Shown here piece after piece: positions 1-8,434 of a stretch of DNA of 64,000 bases. The notes beneath the pieces were generated by a model. It had not been told where the DNA came from. It saw only the letters and a program-made list of their open reading frames with translations, and did not search any database. Both the position numbers and the translations under genes were made by a program. The stretch spans positions 2,501,828-2,565,827 of the forward strand of contig NZ_KV878783.1 in assembly GCF_001890765.1 (NCBI RefSeq). Direction: 5' to 3'. Each line of letters opens with the position of its first letter. Within the stretch, counting starts at the first letter, position 1. This DNA is from Spirulina major PCC 6313. GTDB taxonomy: Bacteria; Cyanobacteriota; Cyanobacteriia; Cyanobacteriales; Spirulinaceae.

Positions 1-307
1 GATCGCGGTTATCGGTGAAGGCTTCGATCAACACCGCTACCCCCCCAGGGCCATAGCCCTCATAGCGGATGGCTTCGTAGGTTCCTGCACCCTTGGCGAT
101 CGCCCGCTCAATATTTTCATTGGGAATCCCCGCCGCCTTGGCCTTTTCAATAGCGGTGCGCAGTTGCATATTGCCATCGGGGTCGGGTAAACCATTGCGG
201 GCCGCCACGATGATCGCCCGTGAGAGTTGGGTAAAGGTCTTACCTTTTTTGGCATCGACCCGCGCTTTTTGCCGTTTGATCTTGGCCCACTTGCTATGTC
301 CCGCCAA
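1..307 (-). CDS. yebC: YebC/PmpR-family regulator, 5' part only
   Basis: The minus strand from a TTG start reads (M)[20 protein letters not shown], the invariant beginning of YebC/TACO1 proteins, and stays open for 102 residues to the window edge; the remaining part of the gene lies outside. The family binds DNA or acts on ribosomes translating proline-rich stretches; which applies here is not visible. The TTG start is chosen because no ATG or GTG precedes the conserved AGHSKW motif in frame, and other YebC proteins begin at this residue. Further conserved blocks are [19 protein letters not shown] and [19 protein letters not shown]. The gene faces away from the MNT/HEPN pair. Identity is secure; the 3' end is unseen. 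Confidence 0.93.
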   Translation of the reverse strand, partial: MAGHSKWAKIKRQKARVDAKKGKTFTQLSRAIIVAARNGLPDPDGNMQLRTAIEKAKAAGIPNENIERAIAKGAGTYEAIRYEGYGPGGVAVLIEAFTDNRD

Positions 308-550
308 GGGTCTCTACCCCTGTTAACCTACTCCCAAGATTTTAACCCGTGAGATCCCCCCTGCCCCCCTAAGCCTCTTCGGGGATGTGCCTTCAGCATC
401 TAATGATGAGGATATCATGGGGGGAGGCGGAAGCCCTTGAGGGGAACGTCACTGGGCAGAGCCAAGTAAGCTAATCTCGTATCATGGCTCTGCTGTTGGT
501 CAGTGAGGCGGAGAACTTTTTTCTGAAGATTCACTATTTTTGAAAAAACC
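308..550. other. Intergenic stretch with several possible hairpins
   Basis: No gene seen. The stretch between yebC and the MNT gene contains possible stems: CCCC/GGGG around 367-387, ATGAT/ATCAT around 402-417, and a 9-bp stem GCAGAGCCA/TGGCTCTGC with a loop of about 20 nt around 455-492. It would form the upstream leader of yebC on the minus strand, or be the remnant of a small mobile element. I do not recognise an RNA family. Confidence 0.35.
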
Positions 551-907
551 ATGCAGCATAAAAATTTATCATTGGTTCTGAAACAAGTGACAGGGGCATT
601 GATTGATCATTATCAAGATCGGATGGAATCGATTATTTTATACGGTTCACAGGCGCGGGGGGATGCTAGGGATTATTCAGATATTGATTTGTTGATTATT
701 TTAAAAACATTGGATCATCCCTACGATGAAATTGATCAGACTACGGATTTAATGAGTCAAGTTTGTTTAGATTATGATGTTGTTATTTCTTGGTATTTCA
801 TTTCTTTGGAGCGATTCAATGCCCAAGATTCTCCTTTTATGTTCAATGTTAAAAAAGAGGGAATTGTTTATAAGCCATTAACACTAAGTAGAACAGGCAA
901 GATTTAA
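551..907 (+). CDS. MNT-domain nucleotidyltransferase (antitoxin of HEPN/MNT pair)
   Basis: 118 residues forming a minimal nucleotidyltransferase. The signature GSx10DxD is intact: G32-S33, then D44 and D46, with a third acidic residue D76 in LDYDVVIS. Proteins of this size and motif, paired with a HEPN protein, act as type VII antitoxins that add AMP groups to the HEPN toxin; this role is inferred from the family and the neighbour. The HEPN gene follows 112 nt downstream on the same strand. Codon use is more A/T-rich than in the core genes, as is usual for mobile toxin-antitoxin modules. The start is the first ATG after an A-rich leader without a strong Shine-Dalgarno. Confidence 0.85.
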   Translation: MQHKNLSLVLKQVTGALIDHYQDRMESIILYGSQARGDARDYSDIDLLIILKTLDHPYDEIDQTTDLMSQVCLDYDVVISWYFISLERFNAQDSPFMFNVKKEGIVYKPLTLSRTGKI

Positions 908-1019
908 AAAACCATAAGCTCTGGGCTGATCATGCTAGAAAACCCGTTATCACTTCAATTCAGCATTTGTTACAATCCGTTGCATAGCGTGTAAGATTCA
1001 CCCTGGTCTACTTATTGCC

Positions 1020-1397
1020 ATGAAATCCAAGTCTCAAAGTTTGATCTTTAAGGCACAGGAGAGTTATCGGGCGGCTCAGGTTTTAGCGGAACAAGGATTT
1101 TATGGTTTTGCTGCATCACGGGCTTATTATGGGATGTTTTACATTGCAGAAGCTTTTTTGTGGGAGCAGGATTTGGCTTTTTCAAGTCATGGGGCGGTGA
1201 TTGCGGCGTTTGGTAGGGATTTAGCGAAAAAGGGGATTGTTCCGTTGGAATTTCATCGTTTCTTGATTAATGCACAAAGTAAACGGGCGATCGCAGATTA
1301 TGGGGTTGATGATGAAGTCAAAATCAGGGCAACAGATGCTGAGATTTTATTGAATCATTGTGAACAATTTATTCTTTTTGCAACCCAAAATTTATAA
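1020..1397 (+). CDS. HEPN-domain protein (toxin of HEPN/MNT pair)
   Basis: 125 residues, all helical, with the family blocks SRAYYGMFYIAEAFL (about residues 33-47) and SSHGAVIAAFG (55-65) of the UPF0332-type HEPN proteins. HEPN toxins are metal-independent RNases or tRNA-targeting factors; here the function is inferred from family membership and pairing with the MNT gene. The textbook RX4-6H catalytic motif is not clearly visible, so a non-RNase role or a variant active site is possible. The gene order MNT then HEPN and the 112-nt spacer, long for a translationally coupled pair, suggest either a shared transcript or a separate promoter. Confidence 0.82.
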   Translation: MKSKSQSLIFKAQESYRAAQVLAEQGFYGFAASRAYYGMFYIAEAFLWEQDLAFSSHGAVIAAFGRDLAKKGIVPLEFHRFLINAQSKRAIADYGVDDEVKIRATDAEILLNHCEQFILFATQNL

Positions 1398-1443
1398 TCC
1401 TCATTAACCATGGACTTAACCCCGACTAGAGAAGGAAGAAGCC

Positions 1444-1505
1444 AGAAACCGGGTTTCTTGCATTGCCTCATTTTTCCACTGCAACCTCACAGAAACCCGG
1501 TTTCT
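1444..1505. repeat. REP-like doublet, 15-bp inverted arms
   Basis: AGAAACCGGGTTTCT at 1444-1458 and its exact reverse complement AGAAACCCGGTTTCT at 1491-1505, separated by 32 nt. Each arm is also nearly self-palindromic. A related pair lies at 2199-2260 on the other side of the Uma2 gene. It may also end transcription of the HEPN/MNT unit and of the convergent Uma2 gene. Confidence 0.75.
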
Positions 1506-1536
1506 GATCCCGGCGTGGTATGAGCATTGTTGGCGA

Positions 1537-2115
1537 TTATGGGAACGGATGCCCCAAAACTTCAGCAGCGGTTAAATTGAATTCTGGAAAGTTGGGAGAT
1601 GGGAGGCGGTCATTTTGGCTAAATGTTCCGACTTCTTGATAAAAACTATTCTGCAATTCTAGAATCAAAATTCTTTGGGTTTGAGGATCAACAATCCAGT
1701 ATTCAGGAATGCCACAATCCTGATATTGCTGTCTTTTGGCAATATAATCGCGATGGCGTTGAATGTCTCCGGGACTGACAATTTCAACCACCAATAAAGG
1801 GGGGAGCATATCGAGACGGAGGGTATTGCGGCGGGTGAGTTGTTGAATGTGTTCTTCGCGAATAATGGTCAAATCAGGATAGCGGTTTCTGGGTTCGCCG
1901 CGTACTTCTAATTCGAGTCCCTGGCCTCGGACGCGATCTGTACCCAGAAGGGAGGCAAAGATAAAGAGGAGGCGGGTTGCAATTTGGACATTGAAGCCAG
2001 ATTCTGGTGGCATTGCAATCAGTTCTCCATTGAACAGTTCATGAAGTTGCTCAGAATCATGCTCATATTCTAGGTATTCTTCAAAGGTATCAAACCGAGG
2101 TTTGGTGATTAACAT
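1537..2115 (-). CDS. Uma2-family (DUF820) restriction-endonuclease-like protein
   Basis: 192 residues of the Uma2/DUF820 family, which has a PD-(D/E)XK nuclease fold and is strongly expanded in cyanobacteria. The core is visible: ELFNGELIAM near the N-terminus, RYPDLTII supplying the aspartate, LLVVEIVSPGD supplying the glutamate, then a helix with K/RQQY and PEYWIVDPQTQ. No biochemical role is established for most members. The gene is flanked on both sides by the same type of REP-like doublet. It is one of three Uma2 genes within about 10 kb, each with a different sequence. Family assignment is secure; function unknown. Confidence 0.88.
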   Translation of the reverse strand: MLITKPRFDTFEEYLEYEHDSEQLHELFNGELIAMPPESGFNVQIATRLLFIFASLLGTDRVRGQGLELEVRGEPRNRYPDLTIIREEHIQQLTRRNTLRLDMLPPLLVVEIVSPGDIQRHRDYIAKRQQYQDCGIPEYWIVDPQTQRILILELQNSFYQEVGTFSQNDRLPSPNFPEFNLTAAEVLGHPFP

Positions 2116-2198
2116 AGGGAAGATTTTACCTGGTGGAAGATTGGCGATCGCTACTCATTAATTCACCGATAGTATAACCCGATTTTCCCTAGCCCACC

Positions 2199-2260
2199 AG
2201 AAACCGGGTTGTTTATTCCTTCTCGTTTTTGGCGGACATTTTGACAAAAACCCGGTTTCT
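2199..2260. repeat. REP-like doublet, 12-bp inverted arms
   Basis: AGAAACCGGGTT at 2199-2210 and AACCCGGTTTCT at 2249-2260 form a 12-bp stem with a 38-nt interior, followed by an A-rich tract. The arms match those at 1444-1505 but the interior differs. It lies between the 3' end of the kinase gene and the start of the Uma2 gene, both on the minus strand. Confidence 0.7.
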
Positions 2261-2322
2261 TAAAAAAATAAAAAAAGGCGCTTCGCGCCAGGAAGAGGGA
2301 AAGAGGGAAAGAGGGTAGAGGG

Positions 2323-4104
2323 CTAAGGAGTTCTGGGGGCGACGACACGAAAACCGATGTCGAGGTTCCCGTCGTCGCGGGGGTAGGAGTCGCGATAGGC
2401 AGAACGGCAGTGCTTCGGGTTGGGGTACCAAGCACCACCCCGCAGCAGCTTGCTTGACGTTGATTTATTGTTCAACAACCTTTTTAACCAGTCTTTATTG
2501 TTTTGAGAATAATTGCCACTATCTATCCATGCTCTCCCATCTTTTGGTGCTCCCTGATAACTCCCATGCCAATCATCTAAGCACCACTCCCACACATTTC
2601 CATGCATCTCATGGAGTCCCCACGGGTTGGGCGCGTTTAAACTCCCCACCGGGATCGTTTTCTTTCGATATTCCCCTTTTTTGCCCTGGCCATAGGTGTA
2701 GTTACCGTCATAGTTGGCGACTTGGGGGGAGAGGGTGGGGCCGAAGTGGAAGGGGGTGGTTGTTCCCGCTCGACAGGCGTATTCCCATTCTGCTTCACTG
2801 GGCAGGCGGTACAGTTTCCCTGTGGCTTCGCTTAACCGTAGACAAAATTCGATACTGTCTTTCCAACTTACCTGTTCTACGGGGTTGTTTTTGCCTTTGA
2901 AATAAGCGGGATCGGCACTGAGGGATCGCACCACTTGGGGCAGTTGGGCGACGATTTGCCATTGGGCTTGGGTGATGGCGGTGCGACTCATGGCAAATTC
3001 CGGCACAATTACTCTATGCGAGGGGCCTTCATCATCTGATCGCCCTGCTTCATTGTGTGGTGATCCCATCATAAATTCCCCCTCCGGAATCCTCACCATC
3101 TCTAGGTTTAATCCCTTAGTGTTTTCCAGATAGCCTTGATTTTGTCCCTTTTGTCGTTGAGCAATCCCCCCACGTTCATTCAGCGTGATGATCTCGTAGT
3201 GGTAGGTTTGAACGTTTTGTGATGATTGTTTCTGAACAGGTTGGAGATCGGCTAAAACCTCCGCTGTGGATTGATACCGTTTTTTTGAAGCCCCTTCAAC
3301 CAATCGATCTAAAATTTTCCCTAGCTCATTACTGACCCGATTGCCATTTAGATAATCTCGCCAAACCCATTCCCCATCATGAACGGCATATAAATCAAAG
3401 GGACTCACCTGCGTCAGTAAATGTAAACAAGTCACCCCCAAACTATAGAGATCACTATTAAATCGTGCCTTTCCCATCCCTTGCTCTGGCGCACAATATT
3501 CCGCTGAACCAATTTGAGTGCCGGTAACAGTCCGCTGTACCTGCTGCAACACCTTCGCCGCCCCAAAATCCACTAGGACTAATTTTTGATCAGCCTGACG
3601 ACGAATAATGTTATCCGGTTTAATATCCCGGTGAATCACATTTTTACTATGAACAAACTCCAGAATATTCAGCAAGTCTGTCAATAATGCCCGAATCTGT
3701 TGCTCTGAAAATACCCCATGATCTGCCAGTTCTTTCGTGAGCGTGATCCCATTGATAAACTCCTGAACTAAATAAGACTGATCATGTTCGACAAAATGGG
3801 CGAATAACTCCGGAATTTGGGGATGTTGCCCCAAAATTTCTAACTGTTGCGCCTCTTGGTCAAATAGTTCTAACGCCTTCGTGAACGTTGCCGGATCTTG
3901 GGGTGAAAACTGCTTAATCACACAAAACGGCTTCGAGGGCTTATCCTCATCCACCGCCAAAAACGTCCGCCCAAACCCCCCCTGACCAATCACCGCCTTC
4001 GCCCAATACCGCCCCCGCAACAGCAACGGCTTACCGCATTTCTGGCAAAACTGGTGGCCGTCCGGGTTCGGCTGACGACAGGCAGGATTCAAACAGTGGC
4101 GCAT
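2323..4104 (-). CDS. Ser/Thr protein kinase with N-terminal zinc ribbon and C-terminal FGE-sulfatase-like domain
   Basis: 593 residues in three parts. Residues 1-25 carry a zinc-ribbon pattern (C4, C9, C20, C23). Residues 33-290 are a complete Hanks-type kinase: glycine loop GQGGFG, lysine K64 in CVIK, HRD at 158-160 followed by IKPDN, DFG at 179-181, and APEQ at 205-208. Residues about 330-590 are a formylglycine-generating-enzyme/SUMF1-like domain (MVRIPEGEFMMGS, RLPSEAEWEYACRAG, GLHEMHGNVWEWCLD, LRGGAW, GFRV). In cyanobacteria such fusions are soluble kinases of unknown target; the C-terminal domain is probably a binding or scaffold module rather than a sulfatase-activating enzyme. No transmembrane segment is apparent. 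All catalytic motifs are present, so it is probably active. Confidence 0.93.
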   Translation of the reverse strand: MRHCLNPACRQPNPDGHQFCQKCGKPLLLRGRYWAKAVIGQGGFGRTFLAVDEDKPSKPFCVIKQFSPQDPATFTKALELFDQEAQQLEILGQHPQIPELFAHFVEHDQSYLVQEFINGITLTKELADHGVFSEQQIRALLTDLLNILEFVHSKNVIHRDIKPDNIIRRQADQKLVLVDFGAAKVLQQVQRTVTGTQIGSAEYCAPEQGMGKARFNSDLYSLGVTCLHLLTQVSPFDLYAVHDGEWVWRDYLNGNRVSNELGKILDRLVEGASKKRYQSTAEVLADLQPVQKQSSQNVQTYHYEIITLNERGGIAQRQKGQNQGYLENTKGLNLEMVRIPEGEFMMGSPHNEAGRSDDEGPSHRVIVPEFAMSRTAITQAQWQIVAQLPQVVRSLSADPAYFKGKNNPVEQVSWKDSIEFCLRLSEATGKLYRLPSEAEWEYACRAGTTTPFHFGPTLSPQVANYDGNYTYGQGKKGEYRKKTIPVGSLNAPNPWGLHEMHGNVWEWCLDDWHGSYQGAPKDGRAWIDSGNYSQNNKDWLKRLLNNKSTSSKLLRGGAWYPNPKHCRSAYRDSYPRDDGNLDIGFRVVAPRTP

Positions 4105-4170
4105 GACGGGACAGAGAACACGATAGGCTCATTTTAAACCGAACGGATGGACTTCACACAGAAGATACTC

Positions 4171-4779
4171 TTACTCGCTGTCTCGATTACGATCGCGCCC
4201 CAATTCCACATCTTCATAAATCAACCCTAAATCACAGCGCAACTCTAAACTACTGAACTCTAATTGACACTGTTCTAAATCCTCGTCACTGTCAGGATAT
4301 GAGGTTAATTCCCACTTGCCCGCTGCGTTTTTGGTGTAGCGATCGCATCGGATTTGAGTGGCATCGATTAAGACATATTCTTCCAGGCTGGAAATTTGGC
4401 GGTAAAACTGAAACTTTTGCCCATAATCAAAGGTTCCGGTACTCGGAGAAAGCACCTCAATAATCAGCCGAGGGTGATAGATTGCGTCGATCGCGGTGCG
4501 ATCGCGCTGATCACAACTCACCACCACATCCGGATAAAAATACGGCCCCTGCTCAGAAACTCGGACTTTCACATCTGAAACGTTAACGCGGCAACCTTTA
4601 CCCCGCAGGTGCGACCGCAAGACGCTATATACATTCAACGCAATATCATTATGGGGCAACGTCGATCCGGCCATGGCGTAAACCTCCCCATCAATATACT
4701 CATGCTTAATCAGTTGCTCGGTTTCCCACGCCAAATACTCCGCCACCGTCATTCGAGGCGATTGAATCTGTGCAATCAT
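4171..4779 (-). CDS. Uma2-family (DUF820) restriction-endonuclease-like protein
   Basis: 202 residues of the Uma2 family. Visible motifs in order are HEYIDGEVYAMAG near residue 25, HNDIALNV, FYPDVVVSCD (the aspartate of the PD-(D/E)XK core), PRLIIEVLSPST (the glutamate) and the helix KFQFYRQISSLEEYVLID. It is a different subgroup from the genes at 1537 and 10817. It lies 66 nt upstream of the kinase gene on the same strand and could share its transcript. The molecular role of the family is not established; fold assignment is firm. Confidence 0.88.
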   Translation of the reverse strand: MIAQIQSPRMTVAEYLAWETEQLIKHEYIDGEVYAMAGSTLPHNDIALNVYSVLRSHLRGKGCRVNVSDVKVRVSEQGPYFYPDVVVSCDQRDRTAIDAIYHPRLIIEVLSPSTGTFDYGQKFQFYRQISSLEEYVLIDATQIRCDRYTKNAAGKWELTSYPDSDEDLEQCQLEFSSLELRCDLGLIYEDVELGRDRNRDSE

Positions 4780-4847
4780 GATCAGTCTCCATGAACGACA
4801 AAAAATGAGCCTCTCCCCATCCTAGCGTTTGGCATGGGGATGGGCAG

Positions 4848-5957
4848 TTAAGAGCCGTAGACTTGGAAATATTGTTCGAGGACGGAGGCGATCGCTTTCG
4901 AGCGGCGCAACTGATCGCCATAGACACATTCCCATTCCGTCACCGGCCGCCGTTCCCGCGCACAGATGCCCAACAGCCCAGAGGCGCGATTCTGTCCCCC
5001 TCGAAGATCTAGGGCATTGTTGCCATTGAGATAAAACGACGCGGTTCGGGCCCAGGCCATGGCTTCTACGCCTTGTAAGCCCCCTTGATAAGCCATGATT
5101 AACGCTTGGGGGAAAACTCGCGAATGAACTGGGCTGGCTTGGTTATACAGATCGGCGGTATTAATGACGGCTTCGATATCTTCATCAGGATTAATGCCCG
5201 CATTGTAGAGATCTTGAAGATTGGTAGGGAGACGATCTACAGCCCGTTGACTACACATCTGCTCTGCTGTGGCGATGTTTCCACCGCTGCGGCCTTGGTC
5301 GCTACAGGGGCCGTAATTGGTGACGCGCTCGCCCCAGGAGAGGTTGCCGGGGTCGGTGTGTCCGAAATAGAGGGGGGTTTGTTCGACGTAGAGTTTATTG
5401 GCTTCGACAAAGACGCGATAGTTCCCCTCCGCTTTGCCGATCGCTAACATCCCCAAGGAAATTGGTTTTTCAAACAAACGGGAATGGCGCACAATGCTTT
5501 GACTGAGGTTGAAGCGTTGCTCTGGTTGGGGGGTGGGGGCGATGGTTTCGTAGTCTCGGTTGGCGGGGGGTGGTGGAGTGGGGGAGGTGGCGGCGGCGGT
5601 TAAGGGGAGGTCGGGGATGGCGGCGTAGTTTTCGTAGGTGGGGGGCGGGGCGAGGCGACTGTTGGGGATGGGGGGGAGGTTGGGGCGATGGGTGGCGTTG
5701 CGATCGCTGCCATTGCGATCGCTCGCCGGACGATATTGACCGCTGGCGATCGCATCGGACGGTAGCAGATATTCCGGGTCAAAGGGGACAACCTGGGCTT
5801 GGGGCGATCGCGCTCCGTTCCCCGCTTGGGGTTGAGTCTGGAGTTCGGTGCGGAGAAAGAACCCGACCGAGGCAGAGCCGATCAGGCCAAACAGTGCCAT
5901 GCGTGCGAGCCAAGCCCAGTATGATGACATAAGGTTTTTTGGAGTGAGCATTACCAA
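4848..5957 (-). CDS. Membrane-anchored protein with Pro-rich linker and conserved C-terminal domain, function unknown
   Basis: 369 residues. Residues about 12-32 (YWAWLARMALFGLIGSASVG) form one membrane segment or uncleaved signal; residues about 40-150 are a low-complexity linker rich in proline, serine and threonine; residues about 155-369 are a compact domain beginning ISLGMLAIGKAEGNYR, with paired cysteines (PCSDQ, EQMCSQ, ICARE, WECVY) that would suit an extracytoplasmic location. The AxxxAEG stretch recalls lysozyme-like folds, but I cannot confirm an enzymatic motif. The start could be Met1, Met3 or Met10; all precede the membrane segment. Divergent from the agmatinase gene. Real gene, function not recognised. 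Confidence 0.75.
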   Translation of the reverse strand: MVMLTPKNLMSSYWAWLARMALFGLIGSASVGFFLRTELQTQPQAGNGARSPQAQVVPFDPEYLLPSDAIASGQYRPASDRNGSDRNATHRPNLPPIPNSRLAPPPTYENYAAIPDLPLTAAATSPTPPPPANRDYETIAPTPQPEQRFNLSQSIVRHSRLFEKPISLGMLAIGKAEGNYRVFVEANKLYVEQTPLYFGHTDPGNLSWGERVTNYGPCSDQGRSGGNIATAEQMCSQRAVDRLPTNLQDLYNAGINPDEDIEAVINTADLYNQASPVHSRVFPQALIMAYQGGLQGVEAMAWARTASFYLNGNNALDLRGGQNRASGLLGICARERRPVTEWECVYGDQLRRSKAIASVLEQYFQVYGS

Positions 5958-6061
5958 GCGCTTATTCTAACGTAGCGAGACCCGTTGACACTGTTTCTAC
6001 GGTCATCTCTGCAAATCCGTCTTGTTTTTGCCGTCAAGCCGAGGGTTCAACGCAAATTCTG

Positions 6062-6964
6062 ATGAATGATTTTCCCCGCTATTTTATTGATGCGGCCACG
6101 GCCGTACCGGATGACGATGTTGAGGTGATAATTGTGCCCGTGCCCTACGAAGCCACCACCACCTATCGCAAGGGCTGCCAAGAGGGGCCGATCGCGCTCC
6201 TCGCTGCGTCGGACCAGTTGGAACATTACGATGTGGAGTTACAACAAGAACCCTGTTTCGCCGTGGGGATTGGGATTCATGATGCGATCGCAGACAGTCG
6301 CCACCAGCCCGACCTGCTCCCCGAAACCATGGTGCAGCAGGTGGAAGCCGCCTTAACTCCCCTCCTCCAAGCGGGCAAATTTGTGATCACCCTCGGCGGT
6401 GAACATGGGATCACCGCTGGCGTAGTCGCTGCCTATCAGCAGGTATTCACGGAACCTTTCACCGTCGTGCAAATCGATGCCCACGGAGATTTGCGCCACA
6501 GTTACCAGGGGTCGATCTATAACCATGCCTGTGTGATGCGGCGGATTGTGGATCGGGGGATTCCCCTTGTGCCGGTGGCGATTCGGAGCATTTGCAAAGA
6601 AGAGGCGGATCTGATCGCATCGCAGCAGATTCCGGTGCAGTGGGATCATCACATCACCGAAAATTCCCAATGGATCGAAGATGCGATCGCTGCCATCCCC
6701 ACCGATCGCGTCTTCCTCACCATTGACTTCGACGGCCTCGACCCCGCGATCATGCCCGGTGTGGGAACCCCCCAACCCGGCGGCCTCAATTGGGCCCAAA
6801 CCACCCGATTTCTTCGCACCCTTTTCACCCAACGGCAGGTAATCGGCTGCGATGTGATGGAATTGGCCCCTCTCCGGGATTCTGTGGTTTCAGAGTTTAT
6901 TGCGGCGAAGTTGGTCTATAAATTGATTGGCTACTATGCCCTCAGTCGGGGTCGGTTGGGTTGA
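6062..6964 (+). CDS. speB: Agmatinase-type ureohydrolase
   Basis: 300 residues of the arginase/agmatinase family, which hydrolyses guanidino compounds to urea and an amine using two manganese ions. Metal ligands are visible: GGEHGIT, the DAHGDLR motif, and [20 protein letters not shown] after DAHGDLR is typical of agmatinases, which make putrescine from agmatine. Length fits agmatinase; related cyanobacterial guanidine hydrolases are longer, so that activity is less likely but not excluded. pyrH follows about 90 nt downstream on the same strand, so a joint transcript is possible. Substrate is inferred, family is certain. Confidence 0.88.
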   Translation: MNDFPRYFIDAATAVPDDDVEVIIVPVPYEATTTYRKGCQEGPIALLAASDQLEHYDVELQQEPCFAVGIGIHDAIADSRHQPDLLPETMVQQVEAALTPLLQAGKFVITLGGEHGITAGVVAAYQQVFTEPFTVVQIDAHGDLRHSYQGSIYNHACVMRRIVDRGIPLVPVAIRSICKEEADLIASQQIPVQWDHHITENSQWIEDAIAAIPTDRVFLTIDFDGLDPAIMPGVGTPQPGGLNWAQTTRFLRTLFTQRQVIGCDVMELAPLRDSVVSEFIAAKLVYKLIGYYALSRGRLG

Positions 6965-7050
6965 GGCGATCGCACCCCCAGCGCGACGCGGCGCGAAAAC
7001 CTGCTATGGTAATTGAGGCAAATCAATCCAACGCAAGTTGCAGGCAACCG

Positions 7051-7773
7051 ATGGCATACCAGAGAGTCTTACTCAAACTGAGTGGGGAAGCTTTGATGGG
7101 GGATTTGGGATACGGCATCGATCCCGCTGTTGTTGCTGGCATTGCGCAAGAAATTTCGGATGTCATTAAAAGTGGGGTCCAAGTGGCGATTGTGGTGGGG
7201 GGCGGCAATATCTTTCGCGGTGTGAAAGCGTCTGCCGCTGGGATGGATCGGGCAACAGCAGACTATGTGGGGATGCTGGCAACGGTGATGAATGCGATCG
7301 CCCTCCAAGATGCCCTCGAACGGATTGACATTGCGACCCGTGTGCAAACTGCGATCGCCATGCAAGAGGTGGCTGAACCCTACATCCGGCGGCGGGCCAT
7401 TCGCCACCTCGAACGGGGTTTGGTGGTCATCTTTGGGGCGGGTTCAGGCAATCCCTTTTTCACCACCGACACCACTGCGGCCCTTCGAGCTGCCGAAATT
7501 GATGCGGATGTCATCTTCAAAGCCACCAAAGTCGATGGTGTTTATGATGCTGATCCCAAAACGAATCCGAACGCACGCCGCTATACCAGCCTCACCTATA
7601 ACCATGTGCTGAGTCATGATTTACGGGTGATGGATGGGACAGCGATCGCCCTTTGTAAAGAAAATAATATTCCCATTGTTGTTTTTGATCTCTCGGTGAA
7701 CGGGAACATTGTGCGCTCCGTTCAGGGAGAACCAATTGGAACCATCGTAGGAGGTAACTATGAAGTTAGCTGA
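7051..7773 (+). CDS. pyrH: Uridylate kinase
   Basis: 240 residues of UMP kinase, which phosphorylates UMP to UDP in pyrimidine synthesis and works as a hexamer in the cytosol. The amino-acid-kinase fold motifs are clear: [61 protein letters not shown]. The open frame extends upstream to 6961, but homologues begin at [13 protein letters not shown], so the ATG at 7051 is preferred; 7006 is an alternative. The last 14 nt overlap frr, whose Shine-Dalgarno lies inside this gene. The pyrH-frr order is conserved in bacteria. Confidence 0.96.
   Translation: MAYQRVLLKLSGEALMGDLGYGIDPAVVAGIAQEISDVIKSGVQVAIVVGGGNIFRGVKASAAGMDRATADYVGMLATVMNAIALQDALERIDIATRVQTAIAMQEVAEPYIRRRAIRHLERGLVVIFGAGSGNPFFTTDTTAALRAAEIDADVIFKATKVDGVYDADPKTNPNARRYTSLTYNHVLSHDLRVMDGTAIALCKENNIPIVVFDLSVNGNIVRSVQGEPIGTIVGGNYEVS
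7749..7755 (+). promoter_or_regulatory. Strong Shine-Dalgarno of frr inside pyrH
   Basis: AGGAGGT ends five bases before the frr ATG at 7760, within the last codons of pyrH. It fixes the frr start and allows frr translation independent of pyrH termination. Confidence 0.85.
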
Positions 7774-8308
7774 CACTGAACAACTGATGCAAAAAGCGAT
7801 TGAAGCAACCCAGCGGAACTTCAACACGATTCGCACCGGCAGAGCCAGCACCAGCTTGCTCGACCGGATTAGCGTCGAATACTACGGGGCAGAGACCCCC
7901 CTCAAACAAATCGCCAACATTAGCACCCCCGAAGCCACCACTATTTTGATCCAACCCTACGATCGCAGCAGCATGGGCGCGATCGAGAAGGCGATTCAAA
8001 TGTCTGACCTTGGCTTGAACCCCAACAACGACGGGGCGGTAATTCGGCTCAATATTCCACCCTTAACGAGCGATCGCCGTCAAGAATTGGTCAAACAGGT
8101 GAAAAACCTCGCCGAAGACGGCAAAGTCTCGATCCGCAACATCCGCCGGGATGCGATCGACAGCATCCGCAAACAGGAAAAAAGCAGCGACATTTCCGAA
8201 GATGAATCCCGCAGCTTACAGGATGACGTGCAAAAATTAACCGACAAATACACCGGGAAAATCGAAGACCTGCTCGCCGTCAAAGAAAAAGACATCACCA
8301 CCATCTAA
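7760..8308 (+). CDS. frr: Ribosome recycling factor
   Basis: 182 residues, the full family length. The protein splits post-termination ribosomes together with EF-G. Typical blocks are [55 protein letters not shown] and IRNIRRDA; the C-terminal helix is [20 protein letters not shown]. It overlaps pyrH by 14 nt and has a strong Shine-Dalgarno. A 12-bp hairpin follows 31 nt after the stop and probably ends the unit. Confidence 0.97.
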   Translation: MKLADTEQLMQKAIEATQRNFNTIRTGRASTSLLDRISVEYYGAETPLKQIANISTPEATTILIQPYDRSSMGAIEKAIQMSDLGLNPNNDGAVIRLNIPPLTSDRRQELVKQVKNLAEDGKVSIRNIRRDAIDSIRKQEKSSDISEDESRSLQDDVQKLTDKYTGKIEDLLAVKEKDITTI

Positions 8309-8338
8309 GCGTGGCCGTCGGCTCATCGCCATCCATCC

Positions 8339-8365
8339 GTAGGGGCTTAGTGACTAAGCCCCTAC
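8339..8365 (+). terminator. Hairpin after frr
   Basis: GTAGGGGCTTAG (8339-8350), loop TGA, CTAAGCCCCTAC (8354-8365): a perfect 12-bp stem. It lacks a U tract, so it may be a 3' stabiliser or a REP-type repeat rather than a classical terminator. Confidence 0.55.
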
Positions 8366-8434
8366 AGGAGTAATTCAGGCTAGAATGGCTGTGATTTATG
8401 CTCTGCTGATTCTCCCTACCCTAAAAAGACCGCC

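Noticed and set aside
2323..2700. Variable region of a diversity-generating retroelement at the 3' end of the kinase/FGE gene
   Set aside because: The fold would suit it, but no reverse transcriptase or template repeat is in the window; kept only as a check under findings.
2454..2900. 148-codon open frame opposite the FGE-like domain
   Set aside because: Antisense to well-defined SUMF1-like motifs; product His/Arg/Gly-rich without family.
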